64,000 nucleotides of DNA from Natrinema zhouii (GTDB lineage Archaea > Halobacteriota > Halobacteria > Halobacteriales > Natrialbaceae). Below are positions 8,047 to 17,388 of the stretch, one piece after another (position 1 is the first letter of the stretch; every line of letters begins with the position of its first letter). The stretch covers positions 2,604,001 to 2,668,000 of the forward strand of contig NZ_CP059154.1 of the NCBI RefSeq assembly GCF_013456555.2. Reading direction: 5' to 3'. Under the pieces are notes generated by a model. It did not search any database. It was not told the DNA's origin and saw only the letters and a program-made list of their open reading frames with translations. The translations under genes and the position numbers were made by a program.

Positions 8047-8078
8047 TTTCTGCCGTCACGGATTGTTCGTGGCAGAAA
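8047..8078 (-). terminator. Hairpin beside the displaced tRNA-Val end
   Basis: TTTCTGCC (8047-8054) pairs perfectly with GGCAGAAA (8071-8078). It sits three bases from the displaced tRNA-Val end, where the original tRNA 3' flank would have been before insertion. It resembles the hairpin directly downstream of tRNA-Phe (3564-3598), while tRNA-Val itself now has none next to it. Confidence 0.4.
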
Positions 8079-8081
8079 TAT

Positions 8082-8101
8082 GGCTCGGGCGGGTTCGAAC
8101 C
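8082..8101 (-). repeat. Displaced copy of the tRNA-Val 3' end (att-like)
   Basis: 20 bases identical to 9007-9026, the acceptor and T-arm end of tRNA-Val, in direct orientation. Together they bracket 905 bases holding the AT-rich lipoprotein gene. This is the expected footprint of an element integrated at the tRNA 3' end. No integrase remains. Confidence 0.65.
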
Positions 8102-8305
8102 GAAGCAAGACGGTCCAAATCAGTCTTGCCGTCTGTATCGTGATAGTCTGTCGACTGATAGGTGGCGAAGTTTAGATCGGGGTCAGGACATTTTAAATCG
8201 CCTACTTGGACATTGCGTGCGTCACACGTGCATAATCGAGAGACTGAACCAGTTTGAGCGAAGCTATAGGAATACTTTGATATGATGATAATGTGTGTTG
8301 ACATC

Positions 8306-8788
8306 ATGAACAGACGGAAATTGCTGTCCTCGATTACTGGAATAGGTGTTATTGGCCTTGCTGGGTGTGCTGCCGATGGGGACGACTCAGAAGACTCCGA
8401 AGCTACTGATGATGGTGAACAAGATGACTCTGAAACTGATAATACAGACAGTGGAGAGGATGATTCTGAAGAAGAATACGAGACTGGTGTTGTGTACGAA
8501 GACACGCTGAGTAACCTGCGAAACTGGCAAGTCGATGTGGTAGAAGGGCAGACCGTCACGGTCGAAGCATCAAATATTGGCGAAGGGGAACGTCTAAGAT
8601 TCCAAGTAGGGGATGGAACTGGATTCGTTCACAGCTACCAGTTCTATGAAGAAAAGGATGGAGAAACCAACGAATACGAAATAGAGAGCGATGGTCAACA
8701 TCAACTCCAATTAAATCCAGACCGGCATGAAGCCCCCGTGAATGAAGACGTGGAAATCGATGTTCGAATGGAACTGAGCGAACCGTAG
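8306..8788 (+). CDS. Small acidic Tat-lipoprotein of unknown function
   Basis: 160 residues from the ATG at 8306, chosen because it starts MNRRKLL and gives a compact signal: RR, then a hydrophobic stretch and the lipobox LAGC. Starting at 8282 would add eight residues with no signal function. After the Cys comes a long Asp/Glu/Ser/Thr stalk (about 25-65). A beta-rich domain of about 95 residues follows (WQVDVVEGQTVTVEAS; FVHSYQFYEE; IDVRMELSEP), suggesting a small beta-sandwich on the cell surface. Codon use is AT-richer than in all neighbours. It lies between tRNA-Val and a displaced tRNA end, so acquisition by transfer is likely. Confidence 0.75.
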   Translation: MNRRKLLSSITGIGVIGLAGCAADGDDSEDSEATDDGEQDDSETDNTDSGEDDSEEEYETGVVYEDTLSNLRNWQVDVVEGQTVTVEASNIGEGERLRFQVGDGTGFVHSYQFYEEKDGETNEYEIESDGQHQLQLNPDRHEAPVNEDVEIDVRMELSEP

Positions 8789-9004
8789 TGGTTTACTTGG
8801 TCTGTAGGTGGCGTTACCTCTCCGTGACAACTTCGGCTAGGTCGTAGTCGTCTCTATCTAATGTCCTCGGGCGCATCGAACCTAACGTAATCGCCAGACG
8901 TGTCCGAGGCGGGTGCACTGCGTGGTTGGAATCTAGCGATTCGAGGGACGATTCCAGACCGAAACCCGACTCCGTACAGCGAATCCGAGCATGAATAGCG
9001 GTAG

Positions 9005-9078
9005 TGGGCTCGGGCGGGTTCGAACCACCGACCTCGGCCTTGTAAAGGCCGCGTCATAACCAGCTAGACCACGAGCCC
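9005..9078 (-). tRNA. tRNA-Val (anticodon TAC)
   Basis: A 74-base cloverleaf. The acceptor is GGGCTCG/CGAGCCC with discriminator A. The anticodon stem CGGCC/GGCCG encloses the loop TTTACAA, so the anticodon is TAC (Val, GTA codons). The T arm reads GGTTCGAACC in its core. No encoded CCA. A 20-base copy of its 3' end lies at 8082-8101. Confidence 0.95.
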
Positions 9079-9140
9079 GTATCCGGGACGAGTCGCCCCG
9101 TCCGAATAACCTTTACTCTCTCGCGTTGCAGGTATCGTGC

Positions 9141-9884
9141 ATGGCACTCGAGCGCGTATGGAAGGGGCTCCTCGTCGTCGCCATCCTCGCAGCTCTCGGC
9201 ATTGTCCTCGTGCAGGCTGGCCTCGTTTCTGCCCCGTGGGGCCCTGACGAGGGCGAAGTTCGCGTCCTCGACGATGGATCCGACGATGACGCGGATTCCG
9301 AATCGGGAAACGGTGCTGCCGACAGTGAACCCGCAGATGGGACCGGTGAAGAGACGAACGAAAGCGATGAGAGCAACGGATCGACGAATGAAACCGCTGG
9401 CGACGCTGAACGCGAACCCAAAGCCGTGATTGATGTCGACATCGCCGACGACAGAAACGAACGCTATACCGGATTGAGTGATCACGAGTCCCTCGAGCCG
9501 GGTAACGGGATGTTGTTCATCCACAATGAGGAACAAGAGTTGGACTATGTGATGCGCGAGATGGACTTCGACATCGATATCATCTTCATCGACGCCGATC
9601 GCGAAATCACGTCGATTCACCACGCCCGCGCGCCCGGCCCCGACGAGGACGGAAATGATCTCGAGTACTCCGGCCGCGGGAAGTGGGTGCTCGAGGTGCC
9701 ACGCGGCTACGCGAACGAGACGGGCATCGAAGTCGGCGACGAAGTCGAAATCGATCTCGAATCGAACCAGACCACCATTACCAGTGTCGGAGCTGATTCA
9801 CTCGAGCGCTTTGCCGCGACGGCAGACCGCGAGCCGACCGCGCCGGCAGCGGTCGACGCCCGCCGTATTTCGGCTCGTCGGTAA
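9141..9884 (+). CDS. Membrane-anchored DUF192 protein
   Basis: 247 residues from the ATG at 9141, which gives MALERVWKGLL directly before a single N-terminal membrane segment (about 8-28). A negatively charged Asp/Ser/Glu linker follows (about 35-95). The DUF192 domain (about 100-215) shows GLSDHESLEPGNGMLFI, IDIIFIDADREITSIHHA and a VLEVPRGYA/GIEVGDEVEI end, as in the family. DUF192 proteins are small extracytoplasmic beta proteins without a proven activity. A TATA-like CCTTTACT at about 9110-9117 lies 24-31 bases upstream. The C-terminal 35 residues past the domain are poorly conserved-looking. Confidence 0.85.
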   Translation: MALERVWKGLLVVAILAALGIVLVQAGLVSAPWGPDEGEVRVLDDGSDDDADSESGNGAADSEPADGTGEETNESDESNGSTNETAGDAEREPKAVIDVDIADDRNERYTGLSDHESLEPGNGMLFIHNEEQELDYVMREMDFDIDIIFIDADREITSIHHARAPGPDEDGNDLEYSGRGKWVLEVPRGYANETGIEVGDEVEIDLESNQTTITSVGADSLERFAATADREPTAPAAVDARRISARR

Positions 9885-9917
9885 TTCTTATTGCCGGCGG
9901 ACCCTGAGCCCTGTTGA

Positions 9918-11915
9918 ATGAGTAGCGCCGACTGGGACGAGGACGATCCCTTCGAGGAGCAGCGGGCGGAGATCGAGAATCCGATGAAGCGGCTGTTCCT
10001 CGAGTACGGGTCGAACTACAAGGGCGCCGCTGTCATCGGCGTAATCGCGAGTTTCTTCGCTCGGATTCTGGACCTGCTCCCGGCGCTCATGCTGGGGGTC
10101 GCGATCGACGCCGTGATCCGCCAGGATATCCCGTACGCAGAGGCGTTCCCGGTCGGCGGCGGGCTCGTGGCCCCCTACGTCCCCGACGGCCGATTGCCCC
10201 AGTTCTGGCTGACGATCGGGATCATCGCCGGCGCGTTTCTCTGTTCAGCCGTGTTCCACTGGACCCGAAACTGGGGGTTCAACACGTTCGCCCAGAACGT
10301 CCAGCACGACATCCGGACCGACACCTACGACGAGATGCAGCGCCTGGACATGGGATTCTTCGCCGACAAGCAGACCGGCGAGATGATGTCGATCCTCTCG
10401 AACGACGTCAACCGCCTCGAGAAGTTTCTGAACGACGGGATGAACTCCCTGTTCCGGCTGCTCGTGATGGTGCTCGGCATCGGTGGCCTGCTGTTCGCGA
10501 TCAACTGGCAGCTGGCCCTGATCGCGCTCCTCCCGGTGCCGCTGATCGCCCTCTTTACCTACCTCTTCATCCAGACGATCCAGCCCAAGTACGCTCAGGT
10601 CCGCTCGACCGTCGGCAAGGTCAACTCCCGACTCGAGAACAACCTCGGCGGCATTCAGGTCATCAAGTCCAGTACGACCGAGGAGTACGAATCCGACCGG
10701 GTCGAAGACGTCTCTCAGGAGTACTTCGACGCCAACTGGGGCGCGATTCGCACCCGGATCAAGTTCTTCCCCGGCCTGCGCGTCCTCGCGGGAATCGGCT
10801 TCGTCATCACCTTCCTCGTCGGCGGACTCTGGGTTATCGGCGGTCCGCCGGGGCCGTTTTCAGGCGGACTCAGCACCGGGATGTTCGTCGTCTTCATCCT
10901 CTACACGCAGCGTTTCATCTGGCCGATGGCGCAATTCGGGCAGATAATAAACATGTACCAGCGGGCTCGCGCCTCGAGCGAGCGCATCTTCGGATTGATG
11001 GACGAACCGAATCGGGTCGGCGAGGAACCGAACGCACCCGACCTCGAGGTGACCGAGGGTCGCGTCGAGTACGACGACGTCTCGTTCAGCTACGGCGATC
11101 GCGAGGCGGAACGGACCACGGGCGAGTCGACCGAGGAGCGCCGCGACTCGGGAGACGAAGAACGGATCCTCGAGAATATCGACTTCACCGTCGACGGCGG
11201 CGAGACGCTCGCGCTGGTCGGTCCCACGGGGGCTGGCAAGTCGACGGTCCTCAAACTCCTCCTCCGAATGTACGACGTCGACGAGGGCGCGATCCGCGTC
11301 GACGGACAAAACGTTCGGAACGTGACGCTTCGGAGCCTCCGCGAGTCGCTTGGCTACGTGAGTCAGGACACCTTCCTCTTCTACGGCAGCGTCGAGGAGA
11401 ACATCACGTACGGCACCTTCGACGCCGACCGCGAGGACGTGATCGAGGCCGCGAAGATGGCCGAGGCCCACGAGTTCATCGAGAACCTGCCCGAAGGGTA
11501 CGACACCGAAGTGGGCGAGCGCGGCGTCAAGCTTTCGGGCGGCCAGCGCCAGCGGCTCTCCATCGCCCGCGCGATCCTCAAAGACCCCGACATCCTCGTG
11601 TTAGACGAGGCGACCAGCGACGTCGACACTGAGACAGAGATGCTCATCCAGCGCTCGATCGACGAACTCGCCGAGGATCGAACCACCTTCGCCATCGCCC
11701 ACCGGCTCTCGACGATCAAGGACGCGGATCAGGTCCTCGTCCTTGAGGGTGGCGAGATCGTCGAACGCGGCACGCACGACGAACTGCTAGAAAACGGCGG
11801 ACTCTACTCGCACCTCTGGGGCGTGCAGGCCGGCGAAATCGACGAGCTTCCCGAGGAGTTCATCGAGCGCGCCCAGCGCCGGCAGGCGCGGACGGAAGTC
11901 GGCGACGATGACTGA
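9918..11915 (+). CDS. ABC exporter, fused permease and ATPase (MsbA/MDR type)
   Basis: 665 residues. A type IV exporter permease with six membrane segments spans about residues 35-340. The nucleotide-binding domain contains Walker [10 protein letters not shown] (435-443), Q-loop Q485, signature LSGGQ (541-545), Walker [11 protein letters not shown] (561-570) and H-loop H597. A charged insert (about 394-417) sits inside the first strands of the ATPase. Such half-transporters dimerise and move lipids, drugs or peptides out of the cell; the substrate here is unknown. A possible promoter (AATTCTTATTG, about 9883-9893) overlaps the end of the DUF192 gene, 33 bases away. Confidence 0.92.
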   Translation: MSSADWDEDDPFEEQRAEIENPMKRLFLEYGSNYKGAAVIGVIASFFARILDLLPALMLGVAIDAVIRQDIPYAEAFPVGGGLVAPYVPDGRLPQFWLTIGIIAGAFLCSAVFHWTRNWGFNTFAQNVQHDIRTDTYDEMQRLDMGFFADKQTGEMMSILSNDVNRLEKFLNDGMNSLFRLLVMVLGIGGLLFAINWQLALIALLPVPLIALFTYLFIQTIQPKYAQVRSTVGKVNSRLENNLGGIQVIKSSTTEEYESDRVEDVSQEYFDANWGAIRTRIKFFPGLRVLAGIGFVITFLVGGLWVIGGPPGPFSGGLSTGMFVVFILYTQRFIWPMAQFGQIINMYQRARASSERIFGLMDEPNRVGEEPNAPDLEVTEGRVEYDDVSFSYGDREAERTTGESTEERRDSGDEERILENIDFTVDGGETLALVGPTGAGKSTVLKLLLRMYDVDEGAIRVDGQNVRNVTLRSLRESLGYVSQDTFLFYGSVEENITYGTFDADREDVIEAAKMAEAHEFIENLPEGYDTEVGERGVKLSGGQRQRLSIARAILKDPDILVLDEATSDVDTETEMLIQRSIDELAEDRTTFAIAHRLSTIKDADQVLVLEGGEIVERGTHDELLENGGLYSHLWGVQAGEIDELPEEFIERAQRRQARTEVGDDD

Positions 11916-11977
11916 CGATTAACGACCGCTGATCGAAACGAGTCGGATCTTCGACCGGTCGAATTCCAACTGTCGGC

Positions 11978-12322
11978 TTAGAACGATTCCTGATCCTCCT
12001 GACCGCCCTGCCCCGGTCCTCCCTCGTCCTGCCGGTCTTCACCCGCCGCGGGCGGCGTCCGGTCGCTGTAGTTCTTCCGTCCGATCGCCTCGTCGCCGAC
12101 CATGTTCATGATCGCCTGTTCGACCTCGCCGTAATCCCTGTACTCGTCCTCGTTCAGCGGTCCGATGAGCTCCTCGAGCGTCGTCGTATTACCACTCATC
12201 TCGACGGTCTCGTCGCCGTGCTCCTCGAGGAGTTCGTCGTGGCTGATCGGGTACTCCTGACTCTCGAGTTCGTCCTGGAGGTCACCGAGCTCGACGCCGA
12301 GCTCGCGACTATCTTCGGGCAT
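11978..12322 (-). CDS. DUF5789-type small acidic protein
   Basis: 114 residues. Begins MPEDSRELGVELGDLQDELE and ends in a disordered Gly/Gln/Glu tail (GGPGQGGQEDQESF). The central 80 residues (YPISHDELLEEHGDETVEM; TLEELIGPLNEDEYRDYGEV; AIMNMVGDEAIGRKNYSDR) match the pattern I associate with haloarchaeal DUF5789 proteins. A second, shorter member is at 60455. No function is known. It converges on the ABC exporter and lies downstream of the PAP2 gene on the other side. Confidence 0.7.
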   Translation of the reverse strand: MPEDSRELGVELGDLQDELESQEYPISHDELLEEHGDETVEMSGNTTTLEELIGPLNEDEYRDYGEVEQAIMNMVGDEAIGRKNYSDRTPPAAGEDRQDEGGPGQGGQEDQESF

Positions 12323-12386
12323 ACGTGAAATGAGTATTTAGTGGCGCAAACGGATTGGGCCTGCGTTCGCCGTGGTAAGTGGGCGG

Positions 12387-13340
12387 TCAGGGTGTGGTCA
12401 TCTCGTTGGTCGTCAGCCGAGGGAACACGGCGGCCGGAAACACCGACAGGAATCCGAGGAGCATCGCCGAGGCGACCAGTCTCGGTCGACCGCCGAGAAC
12501 ACCGAAGCCGCCAACGGCGATGAGGGAGACGCTGGCAGCTAGCAGTAGCCCTCTCTGGTACTGTTCGGCGGGTGTCGACACGCTCGTTGGCGACACGTTC
12601 GCGGCTATCCACCCCGCGAGCCCACTGGCTGCGAGCGCGACGTACGCGACGGCGCTGTCTGCGCGCCCGCTGGCGATCATGGCGACGCCGGCCAGCCCCA
12701 GCGCGAGCGTGAACGCAGTGGCCGTCCGATCGAACGGCGACCGCTCGAGAAGCCACCACGTCACGGCGAGATACGAACTCCCGACGACGGTCCCCGCGAC
12801 GACGTCGAGCGGGTAGTGGACCCCGAGGACGAGCCGGGTGAGTGAAATCGCGACGACGATCGCCCCGGCGACCGCGAGGCGGAGTCGCCGCGTCCTCGCC
12901 TCGAGCGCGAGTGCGAACAGACCGTAGGTGACGGTCGCGCCGACCGCGTGACCGCTCGGAAATCCGTAGCCGCCGGCACTCGCGATCGAGAGGTACAGCG
13001 ACTGCACCGACGACGGGAGGAATGCCGGATCGGACGTCACGAGATCGGGACGCGGTAATGCGAAGAGATGTTTCAACGCCGTCATCACCGCTAGTCCACC
13101 GACGATGACGGCGACGAACCAGGGGCCGTCCGGTTGCCGGGCGCAACGGTCGCGCTCGAGCCGCCGGTCACGTCGTGCCGTCCGTCGCCACGCGACGGTC
13201 CACGACGCACTGATCCCGAGCACGAGGAGGAACCAGCCATCGCCGAGTTGAGTCACGGCCGCGGCGATGACCGCACCCCACTCCGGGACGAGTTCGTATA
13301 TGGCCTCGAGAACGCCAGCGCCACGGTCCATACGCGCCAT
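12387..13340 (-). CDS. PAP2-family membrane phosphatase
   Basis: 317 residues with about nine membrane segments. The three PAP2 active-site motifs are present: K90-x6-R97-P98 (KHLFALPRP), PSGH at 128-131, and TRLVLGVHYPLD (R169, H175, D179). The third motif has Thr where Ser is usual. The family dephosphorylates lipid or isoprenoid phosphates at the membrane surface. In archaea, an undecaprenyl/dolichyl-type or phosphatidate substrate is possible. The frame stays open far upstream over the creatininase gene, so the ATG at 13340 (MARMDRG) was chosen; 13331 is an alternative. A TATA-like CATTATCC lies about 22 bases upstream. Confidence 0.85.
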   Translation of the reverse strand: MARMDRGAGVLEAIYELVPEWGAVIAAAVTQLGDGWFLLVLGISASWTVAWRRTARRDRRLERDRCARQPDGPWFVAVIVGGLAVMTALKHLFALPRPDLVTSDPAFLPSSVQSLYLSIASAGGYGFPSGHAVGATVTYGLFALALEARTRRLRLAVAGAIVVAISLTRLVLGVHYPLDVVAGTVVGSSYLAVTWWLLERSPFDRTATAFTLALGLAGVAMIASGRADSAVAYVALAASGLAGWIAANVSPTSVSTPAEQYQRGLLLAASVSLIAVGGFGVLGGRPRLVASAMLLGFLSVFPAAVFPRLTTNEMTTP

Positions 13341-13454
13341 CTTCCACCCTGGTGTGGATAATGACAGGGGCGGAACACGCAGGGTCGTCCGCTCCAGTCG
13401 TGCAGAGCCGCCTGGTCCGATACTCGAGCCGGAGGGCAGTTCGGCCACCGCGGG

Positions 13455-13462
13455 TTTCATAT
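13455..13462 (+). promoter_or_regulatory. TATA box of the creatininase-family gene
   Basis: TTTCATAT lies 23-30 bases before the ATG at 13485, the spacing expected for a leaderless archaeal transcript. This supports 13485 rather than 13467 as the start. Confidence 0.55.
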
Positions 13463-13484
13463 CCGCATGGGCAGACACTCGCGC

Positions 13485-14222
13485 ATGGACCTCTCTACCG
13501 CGACGTGGACGGATGTCCGGGACCTCGAGACAACTCTCGCGGTCGTCCCCGTCGGCAGCACGGAACAACACGGCCCGCACGCCCCCCTCGGGACGGACGT
13601 GCTGACCGCCGAGGCGGTCGCCGACGCCGGTCTCGAGCGGGTCGATCGCGAGGTCGTCCGCGCGCCGGCGATTCCGGTCGGGATCGCCGAGGAGCACCGC
13701 CAGTTCCCCGGGACGATGTGGGTCTCCGAGGACACCTTCCGGGACTACGTCGGCGAGGCCGTCGCGAGTCTGGCCCACCACGGCTTCGATCGCGTCGTCA
13801 TCGTCAACGGCCACGGCGGGAACGTCGACGCCCTCCGGGAGGTCGGCGGGCGACTCACCCGCGACGGCGACGCCTACGTCGTCCCGTTCACCTGGTTCGA
13901 GGGCGTCGGCGAGCACACCGCCGACATGGGTCACGGCGGCCCCCTCGAGACGGGACTCCTGCGCCACCTCGAGCCGGAGCTGATCCACGAAGATCGGATC
14001 GACGAGGCCCAAGCCGGCGCGGCCGACGGCTGGGGCGACTGGATGAGTTACGTCAATCTAGCCTACGACGCAGCGGAGTTTACGGAAAACGGGGTCGTCG
14101 GGGATCCGGCCGACGGCGACGCCCGGCGAGGAGAAGAACTGCTCGAGTTAGCCGCCGACGGGCTGGCTCGGCTGCTCGAGGCGGTCGCCGAGCGAGACGT
14201 CTCGCGGCCCGAACAGCGGTAA
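13485..14222 (+). CDS. Creatininase-family amidohydrolase, ArfB-like
   Basis: 245 residues. Carries the family's metal ligands: E27, H29 (EQHGPHAPLGTD, with D38) and H108 in VIVNGHGGN. Length fits the family. In archaea one branch, ArfB, removes formate from the formylamino-pyrimidine intermediate in riboflavin and F420 synthesis. Haloarchaea need that step, so ArfB is the best guess, but other creatininase-family amidases look similar. The start at 13485 is supported by the TATA box at 13455-13462. It is divergent from the PAP2 gene with 144 bases between starts. Confidence 0.82.
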   Translation: MDLSTATWTDVRDLETTLAVVPVGSTEQHGPHAPLGTDVLTAEAVADAGLERVDREVVRAPAIPVGIAEEHRQFPGTMWVSEDTFRDYVGEAVASLAHHGFDRVVIVNGHGGNVDALREVGGRLTRDGDAYVVPFTWFEGVGEHTADMGHGGPLETGLLRHLEPELIHEDRIDEAQAGAADGWGDWMSYVNLAYDAAEFTENGVVGDPADGDARRGEELLELAADGLARLLEAVAERDVSRPEQR

Positions 14223-14265
14223 GGTTCCGCGATCGGATCGATCGAGTTCGGCTGCTGGCGATCGA

Positions 14266-14775
14266 TTACTCTTCGTCTTCTTCGTCCGCCTCGTCTTCGT
14301 CGTCTGCCTCCGCTTCTTCTTCCGCTTCCTCCTCTTCCTCATCCTCATCTGCGGCGTCGTCAGCGTCGTCTGCCGACTCTTCGGGGCCTGCGTCCTGAAG
14401 CGTCCCGCGCAGTGCCGGAATGGTTGACGTGAGTTCGCCGACCTGTTCGCTCGCCTCGGCGATGTCCGTGATGGCCGCCTCGAGGGATTCGATCTCTTCC
14501 TCGAGGTCGTCAGCGTCGTCGAAGGCGTCGGCACGCTGGCCCATCGTGAACCACTTCTTCGCATCGCGGAGGCTGTCCTCGGCGTCGCCGACCTCGAGCG
14601 CCGAATTGAGGCCGTTGAGGGCACCCAACACGTTGTCGGCGTCGGTCTCCCAGATCTCGTCGGCGTCGGGTAGCGCTGTCCATCCTTCCTCGAGCGAGGA
14701 TTCGACGTCCTCGCGCATCTCGTTGGCCGCTTCCCCGAACAGTTCCTCGTCGTCGCCGAGCGTGGCTTGGCTCAT
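14266..14775 (-). CDS. DUF5790-like acidic coiled protein
   Basis: 169 residues from the ATG at 14775, supported by a TATA box 26-33 bases upstream. The body is helical (LFGEAANEMREDVESSLEEG; DAKKWFTMGQRADAFDDADD; TSTIPALRGTLQDAG). It ends in about 35 residues of almost pure Asp/Glu/Ala. The opening and the DAKKW block match what I know as DUF5790 in haloarchaea. Function is unknown; the long helices suggest protein-protein contact. It converges on the creatininase-family gene, 43 bases away. Confidence 0.75.
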   Translation of the reverse strand: MSQATLGDDEELFGEAANEMREDVESSLEEGWTALPDADEIWETDADNVLGALNGLNSALEVGDAEDSLRDAKKWFTMGQRADAFDDADDLEEEIESLEAAITDIAEASEQVGELTSTIPALRGTLQDAGPEESADDADDAADEDEEEEEAEEEAEADDEDEADEEDEE

Positions 14776-14800
14776 GTCATCGTCTTTGCGGTCACCGGGG

Positions 14801-14808
14801 TTAAAAGA
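14801..14808 (-). promoter_or_regulatory. TATA box of the DUF5790-like gene
   Basis: On the minus strand the sequence reads TCTTTTAA, 26-33 bases before the ATG at 14775, with no room for a long leader. A typical leaderless promoter. Confidence 0.6.
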
Positions 14809-15054
14809 TAGCCCGAAAGTGAAAGTGGAATCGGACGGAAGCGGATCGATATCGGTCGAACAGGAGCGCGATTTCGAAAGGAAGGTCGTCGGACGAAGTC
14901 CGCCGTTGGATCGCCGGAAACCGTCACGTCTCGAGCCGTCGTTCGACTCCGGAAGGGCCGCCATCACGGAGCGAACGTGTTGCTCCTGGTCGGGTACCGC
15001 CCGTCCGGTCGCCGGACGGATACGCGACCATCGACTGCGCGACCGGCCGACCGA

Positions 15055-16545
15055 TCAGAAGGGATACTCTCGCCGATCGTGCTGGACGGAAATCCACTTC
15101 TTTTCGGTGACCAGGTCCAGGACTTCGGTACTGTTGTAGCCGCCGGTACCCGACGCCTTCGTACCGCTGAAGGGGACGTGCGCCTCGTCGTTGATCGGCT
15201 GGTCATCGACGTGGACCATACCGGTGTCCAGCCGTTCCGCGATCCGCATACCGGTGCCGACGTCGCCCGCGTGAACCGACCCGGAGAGGCCGTACTGGGT
15301 GTCGTCGTGGAGTTCGATCGCCTCGTCGATATCCGAGAACGGGATCACCGGCGCGATCGGGCCGAAGTGCTCGTTACACGCGGCGGCCATGTCGTTGGTC
15401 GCATCCGAGAGCACCGTCGGCGCGACGACCAGCGAGTCGTCGACTCCATCGAGGCCGACGGTCTCGCCGCCGGTCTCGAGCGTCGCGCCGGCGTCGACGG
15501 TCTCCTTGACGTAGCCGAGCATCTCGTCGCGCTGGCCCTCGTCGATGATGGGGCCGACGACCGTGTCCGGGTCGTGGGCGCTCCCGACCGGGAGCGACGC
15601 CGCGCGATCCGTGAGCAAGTCGACGTACTCGTCGTAGACGTCCTCGTGGACGAGGTGGCGGTTGATCGAGATACAGACCTGTCCCTGATGGACGAACGAC
15701 CCGAACGCGGCGGCGTCGACCGCCGCCTCCACGTCGGCGTCGGCGGTGACGATGTGGGCGTTGTTTCCCCCGAGTTCCATCGCGGCCGCGGAGAGGTTCT
15801 CGCCGGCTTTTGCGGCGACCCCGCGGCCCACGGGTGTCGAGCCGGTAAAGGCGACGACGTCGCTCTCGGGGTGTTCGACGACTGCGTCGCCGATGTCCGA
15901 CCCGTGACCGGGGACGACGTTGATCAGTCCGTCGGGGAGGCCCGCCTCCTCGTACAGTTTCGCCATCAGGAGGCCGCCAGTGATCGGCGTGTTCGAGGCG
16001 GGTTTGACGACGACCGCGTTCCCGGTCGCGAGGGCCGGTGCGATCGCCCGCCCCGAGAGGTTGAGCGGGAAGTTCCACGGGGAGATGACAGTGACCACAC
16101 CCTCGGGCTCCCGGCGGACGAAGTTTTCCTTTCCGGGAACGTTGGAGTCGGCCTGCTCGCCTTTCATTCGACGGGGGAACGACGCGGCCTCGTTGGCCTG
16201 ATCGGTCGTGATACTGATCGAGGTCTCGCCCATGATCTGCGAGCCGCCCGCCTCGTGGGCCAGCAGTTCGATGATTTCCGCTTTGTGCTCCTGGATTACT
16301 CGGGCGAACGCCTGCGCGACCCGTTCGCGTTCGGCCGGCGGCGCTCGTTCCCACTCTTTCTGCGCGTCTGCGGCGGCCTTGTAGGCGGCGTCCACGTCCG
16401 ACTCGACGGCGGCTGGTACGCGTGCGACCTCCTCGCGGGTGGAGGGGTCTTCCACGGCGATTTCCTCGTCACCGTCGGAGGGCGTCCACTCGCCGTCGAT
16501 GTAGAGACTGTTCCAATCGGCGTCGATCGAGAGTTCCGGTCCCAT
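15055..16545 (-). CDS. NAD(P)-dependent aldehyde dehydrogenase
   Basis: 496 residues, the usual length. Active-site residues are present: N158 (SPWNFP), K181 (VVKPAS), E257 (MELGGNN) and the catalytic Cys291 (GQVCISINR), plus the GSTPVGRG cofactor motif. It oxidises aldehydes to acids; the set resembles benzaldehyde/salicylaldehyde-type dehydrogenases, but the substrate is not certain. The start at 16545 (MGPELSIDAD) was chosen over an in-frame ATG at 16593, whose extra 16 residues are basic and Cys-containing. It lies 119 bases downstream of the mptD stop on the same strand. Confidence 0.9.
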   Translation of the reverse strand: MGPELSIDADWNSLYIDGEWTPSDGDEEIAVEDPSTREEVARVPAAVESDVDAAYKAAADAQKEWERAPPAERERVAQAFARVIQEHKAEIIELLAHEAGGSQIMGETSISITTDQANEAASFPRRMKGEQADSNVPGKENFVRREPEGVVTVISPWNFPLNLSGRAIAPALATGNAVVVKPASNTPITGGLLMAKLYEEAGLPDGLINVVPGHGSDIGDAVVEHPESDVVAFTGSTPVGRGVAAKAGENLSAAAMELGGNNAHIVTADADVEAAVDAAAFGSFVHQGQVCISINRHLVHEDVYDEYVDLLTDRAASLPVGSAHDPDTVVGPIIDEGQRDEMLGYVKETVDAGATLETGGETVGLDGVDDSLVVAPTVLSDATNDMAAACNEHFGPIAPVIPFSDIDEAIELHDDTQYGLSGSVHAGDVGTGMRIAERLDTGMVHVDDQPINDEAHVPFSGTKASGTGGYNSTEVLDLVTEKKWISVQHDRREYPF

Positions 16546-16664
16546 CGATCGGCTTACGTGAGCGCCACTGAAAAGCCGACACCGGGCACTCACAAGTTCT
16601 CAGTATCCGATCTAACACGACTGCGTCCAGAACCCGAGTCGAGCCCGATCGATCGTCCCCCGCG

Positions 16665-17021
16665 CTACGATCGAACCGACTCGAGGCGCATCAGCGGATA
16701 GCCGTCCTCCATCTCCATGCGGGTGACGACTTCACAACCCTCGTAGTCGACGACGATTTCGACCGCGAGGAAACGGCCCGTCAGTTCGGTGTAATCGGCG
16801 CTCGAGTCGGCGAGTTCGGCCTCGAGTTCGTCGGTCAGTACGTCGACGGTGACGTCGATACAGTGGGGCTGGTTCTCGATCGATTCCGCCATCGCCGTCT
16901 CGAGGCTCGCGGCGCTGTCCGGCGAGACGGGCGTGCCGGCGAACTGGTGGTAGAGCGAGCCGAACTTAATGCCGGCCTCGAAGCAGGCAGCTTCGGCGTC
17001 GGTCGGATCGTCGGAAGCCAT
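16665..17021 (-). CDS. mptD: Archaeal dihydroneopterin aldolase MptD
   Basis: 118 residues, the length of the archaeal family (formerly DUF381). The diagnostic opening AACFEAGIKFGSLYHQFAGT and the central HCIDVTVDV are present. MptD cleaves 7,8-dihydroneopterin to 6-hydroxymethyl-dihydropterin and glycolaldehyde. This is a pterin step needed for folate-type cofactors in haloarchaea, consistent with the pabABC operon at 37.9-41.2 kb. The enzyme forms cytoplasmic oligomers. Confidence 0.88.
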   Translation of the reverse strand: MASDDPTDAEAACFEAGIKFGSLYHQFAGTPVSPDSAASLETAMAESIENQPHCIDVTVDVLTDELEAELADSSADYTELTGRFLAVEIVVDYEGCEVVTRMEMEDGYPLMRLESVRS

Positions 17022-17388
17022 ACACCGTCTCTCGAGTGCAGTCGGGAAGGGGATTGCGATAGGATCGAGCAAAGGTAGAGTCGCTCTATCAGCTGGCGTG
17101 GCAGCGTCAGATAACGAGACTGGGCGTCCTGCTAGCGTGGCCACAGGGGAATCGCCACGCCCTCCCCAGCCGATTCGCTCGCTGTGCTCGCTCATCCCTC
17201 GCGCAGCGTCGTCGCCCGCCCTCACTACCGTTCGGTCGGCCGACAGTGCGCGCCACCGCATGTGGATCCTCGGTCGGGAACGTGAGAGGGAGATAATTAC
17301 CGATGCTGAACTGGGTCGCGTGATACTCCCGCTCGAACTGCCGCGGAACCGCATGGTACTTATCGACGCTGTCCCTCACACCGAACGA
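17022..17388. other. 367-base gap with structured GC-rich sequence
   Basis: Lies between the divergent mptD and azf genes. The segment at about 17105-17240 is rich in short inverted repeats (for example GCGTGGCCAC with GTGGC-type partners; TCGCTCGCTGTGCTCGCTC). Its texture resembles haloarchaeal intergenic repeats, but I find no second copy in this window. Azf promoter elements are probably near 17355-17365 (GGTACTTATCG), 24-34 bases before the azf ATG. Confidence 0.4.

Larger units (their letters stand above)
7832..8305. other. Gene-free stretch with tRNA-Val end copies
   Basis: The part after 7950 contains two decayed copies of the tRNA-Val 3' end and a hairpin, described separately. GC content falls from about 8110 toward the small lipoprotein gene. 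I see no supported gene in this stretch. Confidence 0.5.

Noticed and set aside
13341..14012. N-terminal extension of the PAP2 frame across the creatininase gene
   Set aside because: It is antisense to a well-supported gene; the membrane protein fold begins at 13340.
14977..16701. Long plus-strand open frame (574 codons) opposite aldehyde dehydrogenase
   Set aside because: Antisense shadow of a complete dehydrogenase.
17105..17240. Possible third dispersed repeat copy between mptD and azf
   Set aside because: The texture is similar but it shares no long string with the copies at 54.5 and 61.1 kb, and no second copy was found.
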